A DNA stretch of 64,000 nt from Elusimicrobiota bacterium (GCA_027406905.1 DAHZHT010000001.1:1-64000); one strand, 5' to 3'. Positions 36,669 to 42,293 are shown, counted from the first letter of the stretch. Notes: generated from the letters alone by a model not told the origin. Numbers and translations are program-made.

Positions 36669-37529
36669 ATGCAATGTGAACGAGTTTTTGTTCAAGATCA
36701 CCGGGCGGTCAAGCCCGCCGCCTGGGCTTTTGGCATCGCATTCCCTTTTTTCCTCATTGAACTCTCCGGTGGAATTTATGTCGGCAGCTTGGCCTTGATC
36801 GCCGACGCGATGCATCTTCTCATGGATTTAATCGCTCTGGGGATGACCTTGTTTGTCGCTTTCGCCTCTCAAAGGCCGCCGGATGAAAAACGTACCTTTG
36901 GATACGAGCGCCTGGAAGTATTAGCGGCTCTGGCCAATGGAATTTTGCTGTGGGTCGCGGTGGGAATTATTTTAAGAGAGGCTTATCAACGGTTTTCATT
37001 TCCCCATCAGGTTTCGGGCGGCCCCATGGCCGCCATTGCGGTCTTAGGTCTTATCTGTAATCTTTCTTCCGGCTGGATTCTCTATTCTTCCAGCCGCAAA
37101 AACATAAATCTCCGGGGAGCCTTTTTCCATGTCATGACCGACGCTTTTGGTTCCGCCTTGGTGATCGTCGCGGGAATTGTCATCCTTAAGACAGGCTGGT
37201 ATCAGGCGGACGCGGTGGCCAGCGTTCTGGTTTGTTTCGGCATTATTTTAAGTTCGGTGTGGCTGCTCAGAGATTCTATTCATATTTTACTGGAAGGGGC
37301 TCCGGCGCATATCCATATCGATGAAGTGCAAAAGGCTTTGTCGGAAATTCCGGGGGTGAAAGACGTCCATGACATTCATCTGTGGTCGTTGACCCAGGGT
37401 TCCGAATCGATGAGCGGGCATATCATCGTTAATCCCGAGTTTGATTCCGACCAAGCCCTTAAGACCGCGACGGCGGTCTTAAAGGAGCGCTTTGGGCTCT
37501 CGCATGTAACGCTTCAAATAGAAAAATGA
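36669..37529 (+). CDS. Cation diffusion facilitator (CzcD/ZitB-type) metal efflux transporter
   Basis: 286 aa with six transmembrane helices. Metal-site motifs in TM2 (ALIADAMHLLMD) and TM5 (FHVMTDAFGS) match the HxxxD/DxxxD zinc site of the CDF family, and a cytoplasmic C-terminal domain carries 'VKDVHDIHLWSLT', a metal-binding dimerisation part. Exports Zn2+ or similar ions by proton antiport across the inner membrane. The stop overlaps the next start as ATGA. Confidence 0.93.
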   Translation: MQCERVFVQDHRAVKPAAWAFGIAFPFFLIELSGGIYVGSLALIADAMHLLMDLIALGMTLFVAFASQRPPDEKRTFGYERLEVLAALANGILLWVAVGIILREAYQRFSFPHQVSGGPMAAIAVLGLICNLSSGWILYSSSRKNINLRGAFFHVMTDAFGSALVIVAGIVILKTGWYQADAVASVLVCFGIILSSVWLLRDSIHILLEGAPAHIHIDEVQKALSEIPGVKDVHDIHLWSLTQGSESMSGHIIVNPEFDSDQALKTATAVLKERFGLSHVTLQIEK

Positions 37530-38191
37530 ACGCTTCAGAGTCTCTCTTCCCGCGGCCTTGTCTCATTTTCCTCAATGGCGAGATTGATGAGCCAAAGAGC
37601 GTTCTTGAAGCGGCGAAATTTTGCCGTCGCCGCCAAGGAGCCGTTTTCTGCGCTGATGGAGGAATCAGACAGGCGTTGAAATTAAAGATCGTCCCCGACA
37701 TCGTCATTGGAGATATGGATTCTCTCCCTAAACCTTTGCCGCGTTTGCGTTTTAAAAAGCCGGTGTTTGTTTGCGACTTTGATGAGAACTCATCCGACTT
37801 TGAAAAAGCCCTCCTTTGGGCGCTTGCGCGCGGGTTTAAGACCGCCTTTGTCTGCGGGATTCTCGGCGGAGGACTGGACCACGCCCTGGTCAATATTGCT
37901 ATGATGGAACGCTTCGGCCTTAAGATGCGGGTCGTGGCCTTGGGCCGAGGGCAGGGAATTTTTTTGTCGAAAGGGCTTCATCAGTTCGCGCTTGATAAAG
38001 GAGAGCGCTTTAGCCTTTTGACTTTGGGAGAAGCGGAGATCAGTCTTTTGGGCGCGCGTTACGAGTTGAAAGAAGAGATTTTGTCTTCTTCCAGCCGTGG
38101 CCTTGGGAACACGGCCGAAGGCCCGGTTTCCGTTCAGTTGCACCGGGGAAACGCTTGGTTTTTGATTGGCTGCGGCCTGGGCCTAAAATAG
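37526..38191 (+). CDS. Thiamine pyrophosphokinase
   Basis: 221 aa. Motifs of the TPK catalytic domain: 'AVFCADGGIRQALKLKIVPDIVIGDMDSL', 'DENSSDFEKALLWAL' (usual KDxTDxxxAL) and 'GILGGGLDHALVNIAMM'. The C-terminal beta domain is present (LGARYELKEEIL, 'SRGLGNTAEGPVSVQLHRG'). Converts thiamine to thiamine diphosphate with ATP in the cytosol. Coupled to the CDF gene by a 4-bp overlap. Confidence 0.9.
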   Translation: MNASESLFPRPCLIFLNGEIDEPKSVLEAAKFCRRRQGAVFCADGGIRQALKLKIVPDIVIGDMDSLPKPLPRLRFKKPVFVCDFDENSSDFEKALLWALARGFKTAFVCGILGGGLDHALVNIAMMERFGLKMRVVALGRGQGIFLSKGLHQFALDKGERFSLLTLGEAEISLLGARYELKEEILSSSSRGLGNTAEGPVSVQLHRGNAWFLIGCGLGLK

Positions 38192-38194
38192 GTC

Positions 38195-38222
38195 TTGACA
38201 GGGAAAAAATGTCTGTTATACT
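38195..38222 (+). promoter_or_regulatory. Consensus sigma-70 promoter for the riboswitch operon
   Basis: TTGACA, 16 bp, TATACT. Transcription would start near 38229, a few bases before the riboswitch. The same hexamers and spacing recur ahead of the anti-tRNA RNAs at 40 to 42 kb. Confidence 0.85.
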
Positions 38223-38233
38223 AACTCTTGTAT

Positions 38234-38330
38234 CGCGGTCAGTGAGACCGAAAGGGCAAACCTTTCGAAAGAAAGGGGCGCAAAGCGCGGGGTCCTTTGT
38301 GGATTGCCCGGCTGCCGAAGGAAACTGATT
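38234..38330 (+). promoter_or_regulatory. GEMM-I cyclic-di-GMP riboswitch
   Basis: Has the GEMM core in order: AAAGGGCAAACC, a CGAAAG tetraloop region, GGGGCGCAAAGC, and the 3' GGCTGCCGAAGG. P1 can form between GGTCAGT (38237-38243) and ACTGATT (38324-38330). The G in GGGCAAACC that is A in the cGAMP-selective class is kept, which favours c-di-GMP (family knowledge). The GAAGGAAAC just before ATG 38332 lies in the 3' side of the aptamer, so control is probably by hiding the ribosome binding site. Confidence 0.85.
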
Positions 38331-38331
38331 G

Positions 38332-38856
38332 ATGGATTATTTTAAAAAATTGTCTTTGATGCGGGGGCGGATCGCTGGCGTTTTGGCGGTCGCTTCCGCT
38401 TTTTTGCTGTGTTTTTCTCGAGCTTTCGCCGAAGCCCCCATCGGCCTTAGCGCTCAAGGGGTGAGCGTCAGTTACGCGATGAGTAACGCTCTTCACTTGG
38501 ACGTTCGCGATGCCTTGGGGCGGCCGGTTTCCCGGTCGCTTATCCAAAAAGAACTCAAGGTTTCAGAGGCGAGAGGGCGGGCCCGGGCTTCTTTTTTCTC
38601 TTCTCTTCCCAAGGCGCGGGCGATTAGTTTCTTTATTGAATGTGTCTGGAAACTCCCCATTTTCTCTTGGGGCGCCTCCCTGTTTAAGGCCGGCGCGGGC
38701 GTCTGGGCCCTTCCGGTTTCTAAAAAGAGGTCTTTGTTGGCGCGACGGCTTCTCTTGATGTGGATTCCGATTTTATCAGGCGTATTTTTTATCTCTTGCC
38801 TAACTTCCTTCCATCGGGAAGTATCCTACCTTAACTTTTCTGTTCTCCGCTGTTGA
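38332..38856 (+). CDS. Exported protein of unknown function under riboswitch control
   Basis: 174 aa that I do not recognise. A signal peptide or TM (GVLAVASAFLLCFSRAFAEA) is followed by about 100 residues without clear motifs (APIGLSAQGVSVSYAMSNALHLDVRDALGRPVS is its most structured part, basic afterwards) and a second hydrophobic helix (LLLMWIPILSGVFFISCLT). It begins 2 bp after the c-di-GMP aptamer, which argues that it is really expressed. The start 3 bp upstream (TTG) is rejected in favour of ATG. Confidence 0.65.
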   Translation: MDYFKKLSLMRGRIAGVLAVASAFLLCFSRAFAEAPIGLSAQGVSVSYAMSNALHLDVRDALGRPVSRSLIQKELKVSEARGRARASFFSSLPKARAISFFIECVWKLPIFSWGASLFKAGAGVWALPVSKKRSLLARRLLLMWIPILSGVFFISCLTSFHREVSYLNFSVLRC

Positions 38857-38980
38857 TTCTTCTTTTCTCCCCCTCATAATCCAGTAGCGAACAAGCTTGT
38901 CGAGAAGTCTTTAAATCTTTGCGCGTCGGGTTCTTTAGCGCTTTAAGCGCTCTCGCGCGCGAAGTCAAGAAAAGGAGAAG

Positions 38981-39628
38981 ATGAAAAACAAAACGGCGGG
39001 ATTAATAATCCTGGTTTTGGGCGTGATCGGGCGTCTAGGCGTTTTGAGGGTTGATGCCCAGGACGCGGCGCCCAAGGGACAGGCCGCGCATATGCGCGAC
39101 TGGGCGATTGATTTTAGCGTGGGGAAATCCTCGATGTCGAGGCTCGCGGCGGTTAGATCCGTTTTTCAAGGTCCCAATAGGCGGGCGGCTGGCGCCTTAA
39201 AGGCGGCCTTCGCTCAAGAACCGCGGGCTTCTATCCGGGCTTGGATTGTGCGAGCTGAAAACCATACAAATCCCGGCAATATCCCATTTTTAGAGACCGC
39301 GCTCAAAGATCCCAGCGTTCAGGTTCGAGAGGCCGCCATTGTCGCCTTGGGAGAGTCCAAAAATCCGCGGGCAGTCACGGATTTGTCTCCGATTTTGGCC
39401 ACGGATCCCGATCCTGGCGCGCGAATGACCAGCGCTTTTTGGCTGGGACAATTGGGGGGAAGTTCTTCGGTTTCGGCTCTCTCTCAGGCCTTGGCCCAGG
39501 ACAAAGACGCCAATGTTCGCCTTCAGGCGGCGCAGTCGCTTAAGGAGATAGGAAGCGGCGCGGCTTTAAGGGCTTTAAAGCAGGCGGCCAATGACCCCAA
39601 CCCCAGGGTCCGGGGGCTTGCGCCATGA
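38981..39628 (+). CDS. Exported HEAT-repeat protein
   Basis: 215 aa. A signal peptide (MKNKTAGLIILVLGVIGRL...VDAQ) is followed by 4-5 HEAT/PBS-lyase-like helical repeats (DPSVQVREAAIVALGE, DPDPGARMTSAFWLGQLG, DKDANVRLQAAQSLKEIG, DPNPRVRGLAP), a protein-protein interaction solenoid acting outside the cytoplasm. AAGGAGAAG 0-8 bp before ATG gives a clear start. The 124 bp before it hold only the ribosome binding site. Its stop is followed at once by a palindrome and the first copy of the giant gene's 5' end. Confidence 0.82.
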   Translation: MKNKTAGLIILVLGVIGRLGVLRVDAQDAAPKGQAAHMRDWAIDFSVGKSSMSRLAAVRSVFQGPNRRAAGALKAAFAQEPRASIRAWIVRAENHTNPGNIPFLETALKDPSVQVREAAIVALGESKNPRAVTDLSPILATDPDPGARMTSAFWLGQLGGSSSVSALSQALAQDKDANVRLQAAQSLKEIGSGAALRALKQAANDPNPRVRGLAP

Positions 39629-39632
39629 AGAT

Positions 39633-39645
39633 GGGGACAGTCCCT
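39633..39645. repeat. Dispersed palindrome, copy 6
   Basis: GGGGACAGTCCCT between the HEAT-repeat gene and the first leader copy. Confidence 0.9.
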
Positions 39646-39654
39646 AACTCTCAG

Positions 39655-39724
39655 TACGGAAGGAAATCATGAATAAGGGTCGAAAGAAGGCTTTAAGGCG
39701 GATGAGCGCGGCGCTTTGGGCGCC
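39655..39724 (+). pseudogene. Truncated copy of the giant gene's 5' end (leader copy 1)
   Basis: GGAAGG ribosome binding site, ATG 39669 and codons matching the start of the giant gene (MNKGRKKALRRMSAALWA versus MTSGRKKALRRMSLALWA). Identity breaks off at GGGCGC, where the antisense RelE-type toxin gene's downstream flank begins. The frame continues into nonsense. It reads as the stump left by an inserted cassette. Confidence 0.85.
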
Positions 39725-39746
39725 TCGTGAGTTGCGGAATACGAGA

Positions 39747-40004
39747 TCAACGGTAAACTTCTTTGCGGTGTCTGATGCGATAAATTTTAATCACGGCTTG
39801 CCGCGTTTCTATTGCGTAGAGAACGCGCCAATCTCGGACGCGAATACGCCAGTTGTGAGCTTGTCCTTTCAGTTTTTTAGAACCGGGTGGACGGGGAACA
39901 TTCTCAAGGAGAGAAATCTCGTGGAGAATAATATCGCGGACATCTCCGGGAAGACCGTCCAAATCCTTGCGGGCCGAACTTGCCAGAAGGACGCGGTGGG
40001 TCAA
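39747..40004 (-). CDS. RelE/ParE-family toxin
   Basis: 85 aa, basic. 'HRVLLASSARKDLDGLP...ILHEISLLENVPRPPGSKKLKG...WRIRVRDWRVLYAIETRQAVIKIYRIRHRKEVY' is a full RelE/ParE toxin pattern; the family are ribosome-dependent mRNA endonucleases or gyrase poisons. The start overlaps the antitoxin stop by 4 bp (ATGA). It lies antisense between two copies of the giant gene's 5' end. Confidence 0.92.
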   Translation of the reverse strand: MTHRVLLASSARKDLDGLPGDVRDIILHEISLLENVPRPPGSKKLKGQAHNWRIRVRDWRVLYAIETRQAVIKIYRIRHRKEVYR

Positions 40005-40195
40005 TGGAGCCGAGGATGATAATCTTTGAGAGGAATAAAACTCTGTTTCAATCGGCGCAGCTTGCGGATTTCCCGCAAGTCTTCGGCATCCTCCGCCAAT
40101 TTCAGAAGTTTTTCGTAATAGGCGAGGCCCAATATTACGGCCTGGGGTTTTCCGTCTTCCAAAATGAGGCGCACTTTAGAGGGCGAATTGATCAT
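40001..40195 (-). CDS. Phd/YefM-type antitoxin (short)
   Basis: 64 aa: 'KVRLILEDGKPQAVILGLAYYEKLLKLAEDAEDLREIRKL' is the Phd/YefM dimerisation strand-helix unit followed by an acidic helix, with a basic C-terminal tail. It neutralises the adjacent RelE-like toxin and usually represses its own operon. Promoter at 40202-40230; the start codon is only 6 bp beyond the -10, so the mRNA is probably leaderless. Confidence 0.82.
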   Translation of the reverse strand: MINSPSKVRLILEDGKPQAVILGLAYYEKLLKLAEDAEDLREIRKLRRLKQSFIPLKDYHPRLH

Positions 40196-40201
40196 GAGGT
40201 T

Positions 40202-40230
40202 AGTGTAACATGAGACTTTTAAAAAGTCAA
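40202..40230 (-). promoter_or_regulatory. TA operon promoter with internal palindrome (cassette 1)
   Basis: Minus strand TTGACT, 17 bp, TACACT. A palindrome of 7-bp arms (GACTTTTTAAAAGTC) fills the -35 edge and spacer and is the likely antitoxin operator. The same sequence precedes both hicBA operons. Confidence 0.85.
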
Positions 40231-40238
40231 GGCGAAAT

Positions 40239-40251
40239 GGGGACTGTCCCT
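40239..40251. repeat. Dispersed palindrome, copy 7
   Basis: GGGGACTGTCCCT between the TA promoter and the small-RNA terminator. Confidence 0.9.
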
Positions 40252-40266
40252 AACTTTTCGGTGGGG

Positions 40267-40300
40267 CAAAAAGAAAGGAGCCAGCTTTCGCCAGCTCCTT
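40267..40300 (-). terminator. Intrinsic terminator of the anti-tRNA RNA (cassette 1)
   Basis: On the minus strand GGAGC-TGGCGAAAGCTG-GCTCC followed by TTTCTTTTTG. Ends the RNA started at about 40337 and would also end tRNA read-through. Confidence 0.85.
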
Positions 40301-40337
40301 CTTCGAGAATCCGGGGTAGAACCCCCTTCAGTCCGCT
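40267..40337 (-). ncRNA. Short RNA complementary to the neighbouring tRNA (variant A)
   Basis: Promoter TTGACA-16 bp-TATACT (40371-40344, minus strand), predicted start near 40337, terminator at 40300-40267. The RNA has TTTAGCGGACTGAAG, the exact reverse complement of the tRNA-like gene's anticodon arm (5' strand plus loop), then a small hairpin, then CCGGATTCTC, complementary to its anticodon-arm 3' edge, variable loop and T-stem. No open frame. Expression and function are inferred. Confidence 0.6.
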
Positions 40338-40380
40338 AAAAACAGTATATCAGATTTTTCGGCTTTGTCAAGGCCTTATC

Positions 40381-40518
40381 TGCTCCCGCCGGGAGTCGAA
40401 CCCTGCCTTCGCTCGCTTTTTGCGAGCAGCGTGCCCGACCGCCTTTGGAAAAGATGTTGCGGGCGGGCCGGATTCTCAGTTTAGCGGACTGAAGCCTTAT
40501 CCGTTAGGCGACGGGAGC
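40381..40518 (-). pseudogene. Interrupted tRNA (Arg-like body, GCU-like anticodon, 66-nt insert)
   Basis: Acceptor GCTCCCG/CGGGAGC, D-arm GCCT-AACGGATA-AGGC and anticodon stem TCAGT/ACTGA are intact. The anticodon loop is CCGCTAA (C at 33 instead of the near-universal U). Between CCGG of the T-stem and GTTCGACT lies a 66-nt insert with its own hairpin (GCTCGC...GCGAGC). Without the insert it would be a 72-nt class I tRNA. Probably non-functional. Confidence 0.75.
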
Positions 40519-40564
40519 ATCATCTCTTATACGGCCAAGGTCCCGGAAAGGTTCCAGGGAAAAT

Positions 40565-40577
40565 GGGGACTGTCCCT
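40565..40577. repeat. Dispersed palindrome, copy 8
   Basis: GGGGACTGTCCCT just upstream of leader copy 2. Confidence 0.9.
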
Positions 40578-40585
40578 ATCTCCCC

Positions 40586-40660
40586 GCACGGAAGGAAAAC
40601 ATGACTAGCGGTCGAAAGAAGGCTTTAAGGCGGATGAGCGCGGCGCTTTGGGCGCTGGGC
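40586..40660 (+). pseudogene. Truncated copy of the giant gene's 5' end (leader copy 2)
   Basis: Ribosome binding site, ATG 40601 and 60 bases of coding start identical to the giant gene except codon 13 (GCG for TTG). It then breaks into the antisense end of hicA. The tail of hicA (RPKRRAHPP) is encoded by the opposite strand of this copy. Confidence 0.9.
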
Positions 40661-40882
40661 GCGCAATTCTTCGAGACTCAAACCAGCATCGGTCAGTATC
40701 GCCTTGAGCGTCTTTCGCTTAATAATGGCTCCTGGATGAATAGGAACGACCGTGCGGCGGTTGTCCAAATCTCTCCGGAAAACAGCGTGGCTGGTTCCGG
40801 CTTGCCGCGCCAAATAAAAGCCCGATCGGCTCAAAACTCGGATCAACTCTTTTGCGGTTATGGCGGGAAAACGCTGACCCAC
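40625..40882 (-). CDS. hicA: HicA toxin (copy 1)
   Basis: 85 aa, basic, dsRBD-like HicA/YcfA fold: 'ITAKELIRVLSRSGFYLARQAGTSHAVFRRD', with the catalytic His in GTSH, then 'TVVPIHPGAIIKRKTLKAILTDAGLSLEEL'. Cleaves mRNA. ATG is next to the hicB stop. The C-terminal nine residues come from the antisense strand of leader copy 2, so the gene runs into its insertion target. Confidence 0.94.
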   Translation of the reverse strand: MGQRFPAITAKELIRVLSRSGFYLARQAGTSHAVFRRDLDNRRTVVPIHPGAIIKRKTLKAILTDAGLSLEELRAQRPKRRAHPP

Positions 40883-41119
40883 TTAGATTGTAATGGCGAT
40901 GGAACTCATGGTTACGGAAGCGGGTCGTGGGATGGGTTGGCGATGAGCTTTGAGGTCTTCCAAAAAAGCGCCGATTGCGGAACGCATTTCGCCCAACGTG
41001 TCCTCAATCGTTTCCCCTTGAACGTGACAGCCGGGAAGGCTTGGGCAATTGGCGAAGTAACCGCCTTCTTCGCAAGTTTCAACGAACACGGGATACTGAT
41101 AAACCGATTTTTTTGCCAT
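40883..41119 (-). CDS. hicB: HicB antitoxin (copy 1)
   Basis: 78 aa. Partial RNase-H-like HicB fold: 'YPVFVETCEEGGYFANCPSLPGCHVQGETIEDTLGEMRSAIGAFLEDLK' and a short Pro-rich tail. No obvious added DNA-binding domain. Neutralises HicA. HicB comes first in the operon. The start codon is 6 bp past the -10 at 41126, implying a leaderless message. Confidence 0.93.
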   Translation of the reverse strand: MAKKSVYQYPVFVETCEEGGYFANCPSLPGCHVQGETIEDTLGEMRSAIGAFLEDLKAHRQPIPRPASVTMSSIAITI

Positions 41120-41125
41120 GAGGTT

Positions 41126-41154
41126 AGTGTAACATGAGACTTTTAAAAAGTCAA
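41126..41154 (-). promoter_or_regulatory. TA operon promoter with internal palindrome (cassette 2)
   Basis: TTGACT, 17 bp, TACACT on the minus strand; palindrome GACTTTTTAAAAGTC at 41152-41138. Identical in layout to the promoter of the unrelated RelE-type operon. Confidence 0.88.
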
Positions 41155-41162
41155 TGGAAGAT

Positions 41163-41175
41163 GGGGACAGTCCCT
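41163..41175. repeat. Dispersed palindrome, copy 9
   Basis: GGGGACAGTCCCT between the hicBA promoter and the small-RNA terminator. Confidence 0.9.
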
Positions 41176-41189
41176 AACTTTTCGGCGGG

Positions 41190-41223
41190 GCAAAAAGAAG
41201 GGAGCCAGCTTTCGCCAGCTCCC
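41190..41223 (-). terminator. Intrinsic terminator of the anti-tRNA RNA (cassette 2)
   Basis: Minus strand GGGAGC-TGGCGAAAGCTG-GCTCCC then TTCTTTTTG. Confidence 0.88.
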
Positions 41224-41261
41224 CCAGAGACCCGGGCTCAAAGAACCCGTGCCTACCTGCT
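41190..41261 (-). ncRNA. Short RNA complementary to the neighbouring tRNA (variant B, copy 1)
   Basis: Promoter TTGACA-16 bp-TATACT (41295-41268, minus strand), start near 41261. It contains TTAGCAGGTAGGC, reverse complement of the tRNA anticodon arm and loop, a hairpin GGGTTC-TTT-GAGCCC, and CCCGGGTCTCT, reverse complement of the tRNA variable loop plus T-stem. The segments differ from variant A exactly as the tRNAs differ. It could act in trans on the tRNA or as a leader whose terminator precedes hicBA. Confidence 0.6.
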
Positions 41262-41303
41262 AAAGCCAGTATACCAGATTTTCCGATTTTGTCAAGAGCT
41301 TTC

Positions 41304-41376
41304 TGCTCCCGCCGGGGCTCGAACCCGGGTCTCTTACTTAGCAGGTAGGCGCTCTATCCATCTGAGCTACGGGAGC
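41304..41376 (-). tRNA. Class I tRNA with anticodon GCU on an Arg-like body (copy 1)
   Basis: 73 nt, complete cloverleaf: acceptor GCTCCCG/CGGGAGC, D-arm GCTC-AGATGGATA-GAGC, anticodon loop CTGCTAA (anticodon GCU, U33 and A37 correct), variable loop AGAC, T-arm CCGGG-TTCGAGC-CCCGG, discriminator A. One mismatch (C28/A42) in the anticodon stem. GCU reads Ser AGC/AGU, but bacterial tRNA-Ser has a long variable arm and this has four bases. A20, C35 and U36 are arginine identity elements. No CCA encoded. Eight bp after its 3' end begins the -35 of the small-RNA promoter. Confidence 0.88.
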
Positions 41377-41422
41377 ATCACCTATCTTACGGCCAAGGTC
41401 CAGGAAAGGTTCCAGGGGAAAT

Positions 41423-41435
41423 GGGGACTGTCCCT
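41423..41435. repeat. Dispersed palindrome, copy 10
   Basis: GGGGACTGTCCCT just upstream of leader copy 3. Confidence 0.9.
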
Positions 41436-41443
41436 ATCTCCCC

Positions 41444-41518
41444 GCACGGAAGGAAAACATGACTAGCGGTCGAAAGAAGGCTTTAAGGCGGATGAGCGTG
41501 GCGCTTTGGGCGCTGGGC
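41444..41518 (+). pseudogene. Truncated copy of the giant gene's 5' end (leader copy 3)
   Basis: Same as leader copy 2, ATG 41459, codon 13 GTG. Breaks into the antisense end of the second hicA. Confidence 0.9.
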
Positions 41519-41740
41519 GCGCAATTCTTCGAGACTCAAACCAGCATCGGTCAGTATCGCCTTGAGCGTCTTTCGCTTAATAATGGCTCCTGGATGAATA
41601 GGAACGACCGTGCGGCGGTTGTCCAAATCTCTCCGGAAAACAGCGTGGCTGGTTCCGGCTTGCCGCGCCAAATAAAAGCCCGATCGGCTCAAAACTCGGA
41701 TCAACTCTTTTGCGGTTATGGCGGGAAAACGCTGACCCAC
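41483..41740 (-). CDS. hicA: HicA toxin (copy 2)
   Basis: 85 aa, identical to the first HicA copy apart from Arg to His near the C-terminus (RPKRHAHPP). The change comes from the single base difference in the underlying leader copy. Same operon layout and same antisense overlap with a giant-gene leader. Catalytic His in GTSH is intact, so both copies should be active. Confidence 0.94.
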   Translation of the reverse strand: MGQRFPAITAKELIRVLSRSGFYLARQAGTSHAVFRRDLDNRRTVVPIHPGAIIKRKTLKAILTDAGLSLEELRAQRPKRHAHPP

Positions 41741-41977
41741 TTAGATTGTAATGGCGATGGAACTCATGGTTACGGAAGCGGGTCGTGGGATGGGTTGGCG
41801 ATGAGCTTTGAGGTCTTCCAAAAAAGCGCCGATTGCGGAACGCATTTCGCCCAACGTGTCCTCAATCGTTTCCCCTTGAACGTGACAGCCGGGAAGGCTT
41901 GGGCAATTGGCGAAGTAACCGCCTTCTTCGCAAGTTTCAACGAACACGGGATACTGATAAACCGATTTTTTTGCCAT
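41741..41977 (-). CDS. hicB: HicB antitoxin (copy 2)
   Basis: 78 aa, identical in sequence to the first HicB copy; first gene of the second hicBA operon, near-leaderless start 6 bp after the -10. Two identical antitoxins would cross-neutralise both HicA toxins. Confidence 0.93.
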   Translation of the reverse strand: MAKKSVYQYPVFVETCEEGGYFANCPSLPGCHVQGETIEDTLGEMRSAIGAFLEDLKAHRQPIPRPASVTMSSIAITI

Positions 41978-41983
41978 GAGGTT

Positions 41984-42012
41984 AGTGTAACATGAGACTT
42001 TTAAAAAGTCAA
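41984..42012 (-). promoter_or_regulatory. TA operon promoter with internal palindrome (cassette 3)
   Basis: Exact repeat of the promoter at 41126-41154. Confidence 0.88.
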
Positions 42013-42020
42013 TGGAAGAT

Positions 42021-42033
42021 GGGGACAGTCCCT
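42021..42033. repeat. Dispersed palindrome, copy 11
   Basis: GGGGACAGTCCCT, same place in the third cassette as copy 9 in the second. Confidence 0.9.
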
Positions 42034-42047
42034 AACTTTTCGGCGGG

Positions 42048-42081
42048 GCAAAAAGAAGGGAGCCAGCTTTCGCCAGCTCCC
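42048..42081 (-). terminator. Intrinsic terminator of the anti-tRNA RNA (cassette 3)
   Basis: Same hairpin and T-run as at 41190-41223. Confidence 0.88.
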
Positions 42082-42119
42082 CCAGAGACCCGGGCTCAAA
42101 GAACCCGTGCCTACCTGCT
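42048..42119 (-). ncRNA. Short RNA complementary to the neighbouring tRNA (variant B, copy 2)
   Basis: Same promoter (42153-42126), complementarity segments and terminator as variant B copy 1. Confidence 0.6.
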
Positions 42120-42161
42120 AAAGCCAGTATACCAGATTTTCCGATTTTGTCAAGAGCTTTC

Positions 42162-42234
42162 TGCTCCCGCCGGGGCTCGAACCCGGGTCTCTTACTTAGC
42201 AGGTAGGCGCTCTATCCATCTGAGCTACGGGAGC
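42162..42234 (-). tRNA. Class I tRNA with anticodon GCU on an Arg-like body (copy 2)
   Basis: Identical to the tRNA at 41304-41376. Possible own -10 (TAAGAT) lies 7 bp before the 5' end on the minus strand, without a convincing -35. Confidence 0.88.
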
Positions 42235-42280
42235 ATCACCTATCTTACGGCCAAGGTCCAGGAAAGGTTCCAGGGGAAAT

Positions 42281-42293
42281 GGGGACTGTCCCT
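42281..42293. repeat. Dispersed palindrome, copy 12
   Basis: GGGGACTGTCCCT just upstream of the intact giant gene. Confidence 0.9.

Noticed and set aside
40601-41995. 178-aa plus-strand proteins, two near-identical copies
   Set aside because: Each starts as the giant gene's leader and then reads the antisense strand of hicA/hicB; they are chimeras made by the insertion, not genes.
40380-42240. T-box leader or tmRNA
   Set aside because: No specifier-loop/antiterminator architecture or UGGN bulge before the TA genes, and no tag-peptide frame or tmRNA acceptor sequence; the cloverleaf is a plain 73-nt tRNA.
23195-42293. CRISPR array
   Set aside because: The palindromes are far apart with genes between them, not regularly spaced with unique spacers, and no cas genes are present.
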